In this document: positions 63,241 to 64,000 of the stretch, piece by piece
Layout: each line of letters opens with the position of its first letter
How positions within the stretch are numbered: position 1 is the first letter of the stretch
Origin: Bog-756 sp963837805
GTDB taxonomy: Bacteria; Actinomycetota; Acidimicrobiia; Acidimicrobiales; RAAP-2
Direction of reading: 5' to 3'
DNA: 64,000 nucleotides
Assembly (NCBI GenBank): GCA_963837805.1
Contig: CAWIOU010000013.1
Location: 124,001 to 188,000 of the forward strand
Position numbers and translations under genes: made by a program
The notes under the pieces: generated by a model
The model's input: the letters and a program-made list of their open reading frames with translations, nothing else
The model's database searches: none
Told to the model about the DNA's origin: nothing

Positions 63241-64000
63241 CTACTTTCCGCCAATGGCCGATGCCAGATCAACCAGGCGCAGCCGGCCAGAAGGAGCGGG
63301 GCGACCACGAAATAGTCGCTGCCCCCGAGCATCGGCGCCCCTCCCGGGCCCACGGCCAGCATGGCCAGACCGGCTACCGCGGCCAGGAGGATCGACCGCT
63401 GCAGGGCGGTGGCGGCGAGCACGGCCAAGCCCCACATGAGATACCAGGGCCAGACGGTGGGACTACCGATGACGATGAGGAGCAGGGCAAGGCCCAGGAT
63501 GCGCACGACATCCAGCTTGTGGGCGTTCCACACCAGCCAGACCGTACCGGCCACGGCGATCAGCTCGCAGACGATCTGGGTGGCGGTCACGGTCGGACTC
63601 AGCCGGATCGGGATCCCGACTCCGTGCAGGATCGAGTGGACGAAGGAGCCGAGGGACACCGAGGGTGAGGACAGGACCCGCAGCTCGGTGGGTACGTGCA
63701 GTGCGGTGGGGCTGAGCCATGTCCACCCGAAGCCCGAGGCGATCGTGATGCCGACGACCACCACCACCGGGACGACGACGGTCTCGGCGGCGATACGCCA
63801 TCGCTTGTTGCCCTGGGCCATGCGGAACTGGTCCACGCCGATGAAGACGATGGCGGCTGCGGCCGGAAGTTTGATGGTGGCGGCAAGGGCGCACAGGGCC
63901 ACACCGGCGGCCAGTCGGCCCTCCATGGCCAGGGTGATCCCCGCCAGCAGCAGTCCGACCATGAGCGCGTCGTTGTGACCCGAGGCAATGAAACTGAAGA
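63241..64000 (-). CDS. MptB-like alpha-1,6-mannosyltransferase (partial, C-terminal part)
   Basis: The window ends inside this gene. The visible part reads FSFIASGHNDALMVGLLLAG, whose HNDALM is the signature of polyprenol-phosphate-mannose alpha-1,6-mannosyltransferases (MptA/MptB). ATIKLPAAAAIVFIGV, WLSPTALHVPTELRVLSSPS and GSPTVWPWYLMWGLA follow. The stop is uncertain: the main frame runs without a stop into the next gene, whereas a one-base change near 63.28 kb would end it at TAG 63241. It is the first gene of the reverse-strand mannosyltransferase cluster. Confidence 0.75.

Noticed and set aside
58860..63962. A single giant reverse-strand protein of about 1700 codons
   Set aside because: It strings together fragments of an MptB-like, a PIG-V-like and a third glycosyltransferase gene, and then runs antisense through the GT87 gene. 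High GC keeps the frame open by chance.

Overview
The window looks like a high-GC actinobacterial chromosome, most plausibly from an uncultured or little-studied lineage such as Acidimicrobiia. The lineage is inferred from gene content, not computed. The supporting genes are two WhiB-family regulators, a mycobacterial Sdh1-type succinate dehydrogenase operon, the YlbL-like PDZ-Lon / UPF0182 / DUF2342 neighbourhood, a DivIVA-domain protein, and an MptB/PIG-V/GT87-like mannosyltransferase cluster.

Layout. 0-9 kb holds a fatty-acid desaturase, an SDR, an alpha/beta hydrolase, two VOC proteins, an SCP2-like protein and the operon sdhC-sdhA-sdhB, with a divergent LysR regulator and a perfect AT-rich palindrome between them. 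9.3-12.8 kb is an overlapping MoxR-type ATPase / VWA pair. 13-16.6 kb holds two whiB genes flanking glutamate formimidoyltransferase, then an intact HtrA protease. 16.7-27.1 kb is an envelope module: a DUF2342 zincin that has lost its zinc ligands, an HtrA-PDZ homologue that has lost its catalytic triad, MreB, a HEAT-repeat protein, a catalytically intact PDZ-Lon protease, a DivIVA protein with a phage Mu F-like tail, and a UPF0182 membrane protein.

27.26-27.34 kb is initiator tRNA-fMet(CAU). Its 3' end, terminator and downstream flank (about 275 bp) recur imperfectly at 30.0 kb, and anticodon-arm-like relics lie at 29.84 and 42.77 kb. From here to about 56.6 kb the DNA looks less GC-rich and has an accessory character. 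It carries many pairs of a small regulator (XRE-cupin, HxlR, MarR, MerR, TetR, LuxR-LAL) with nearby oxidoreductases, hydrolases or transporters. Several of these pairs have readable operators, including an identical 23-bp MerR-type operator in front of both the merR-epimerase operon and an MMPL exporter. No integrase is visible.

56.8-58.7 kb holds a cupin, a DHFR-like protein and an ArsR/SRPBCC pair. 58.9-64 kb is a cluster of membrane glycosyltransferases probably making mannose-containing envelope lipids or lipoglycans.

Caution for users: at least fourteen single-base reading-frame breaks are visible, several in short G or C runs. The protein signal continues on both sides of each. Many probably reflect sequencing or assembly indels rather than dead genes, so several apparent truncations and fusions should not be taken at face value.
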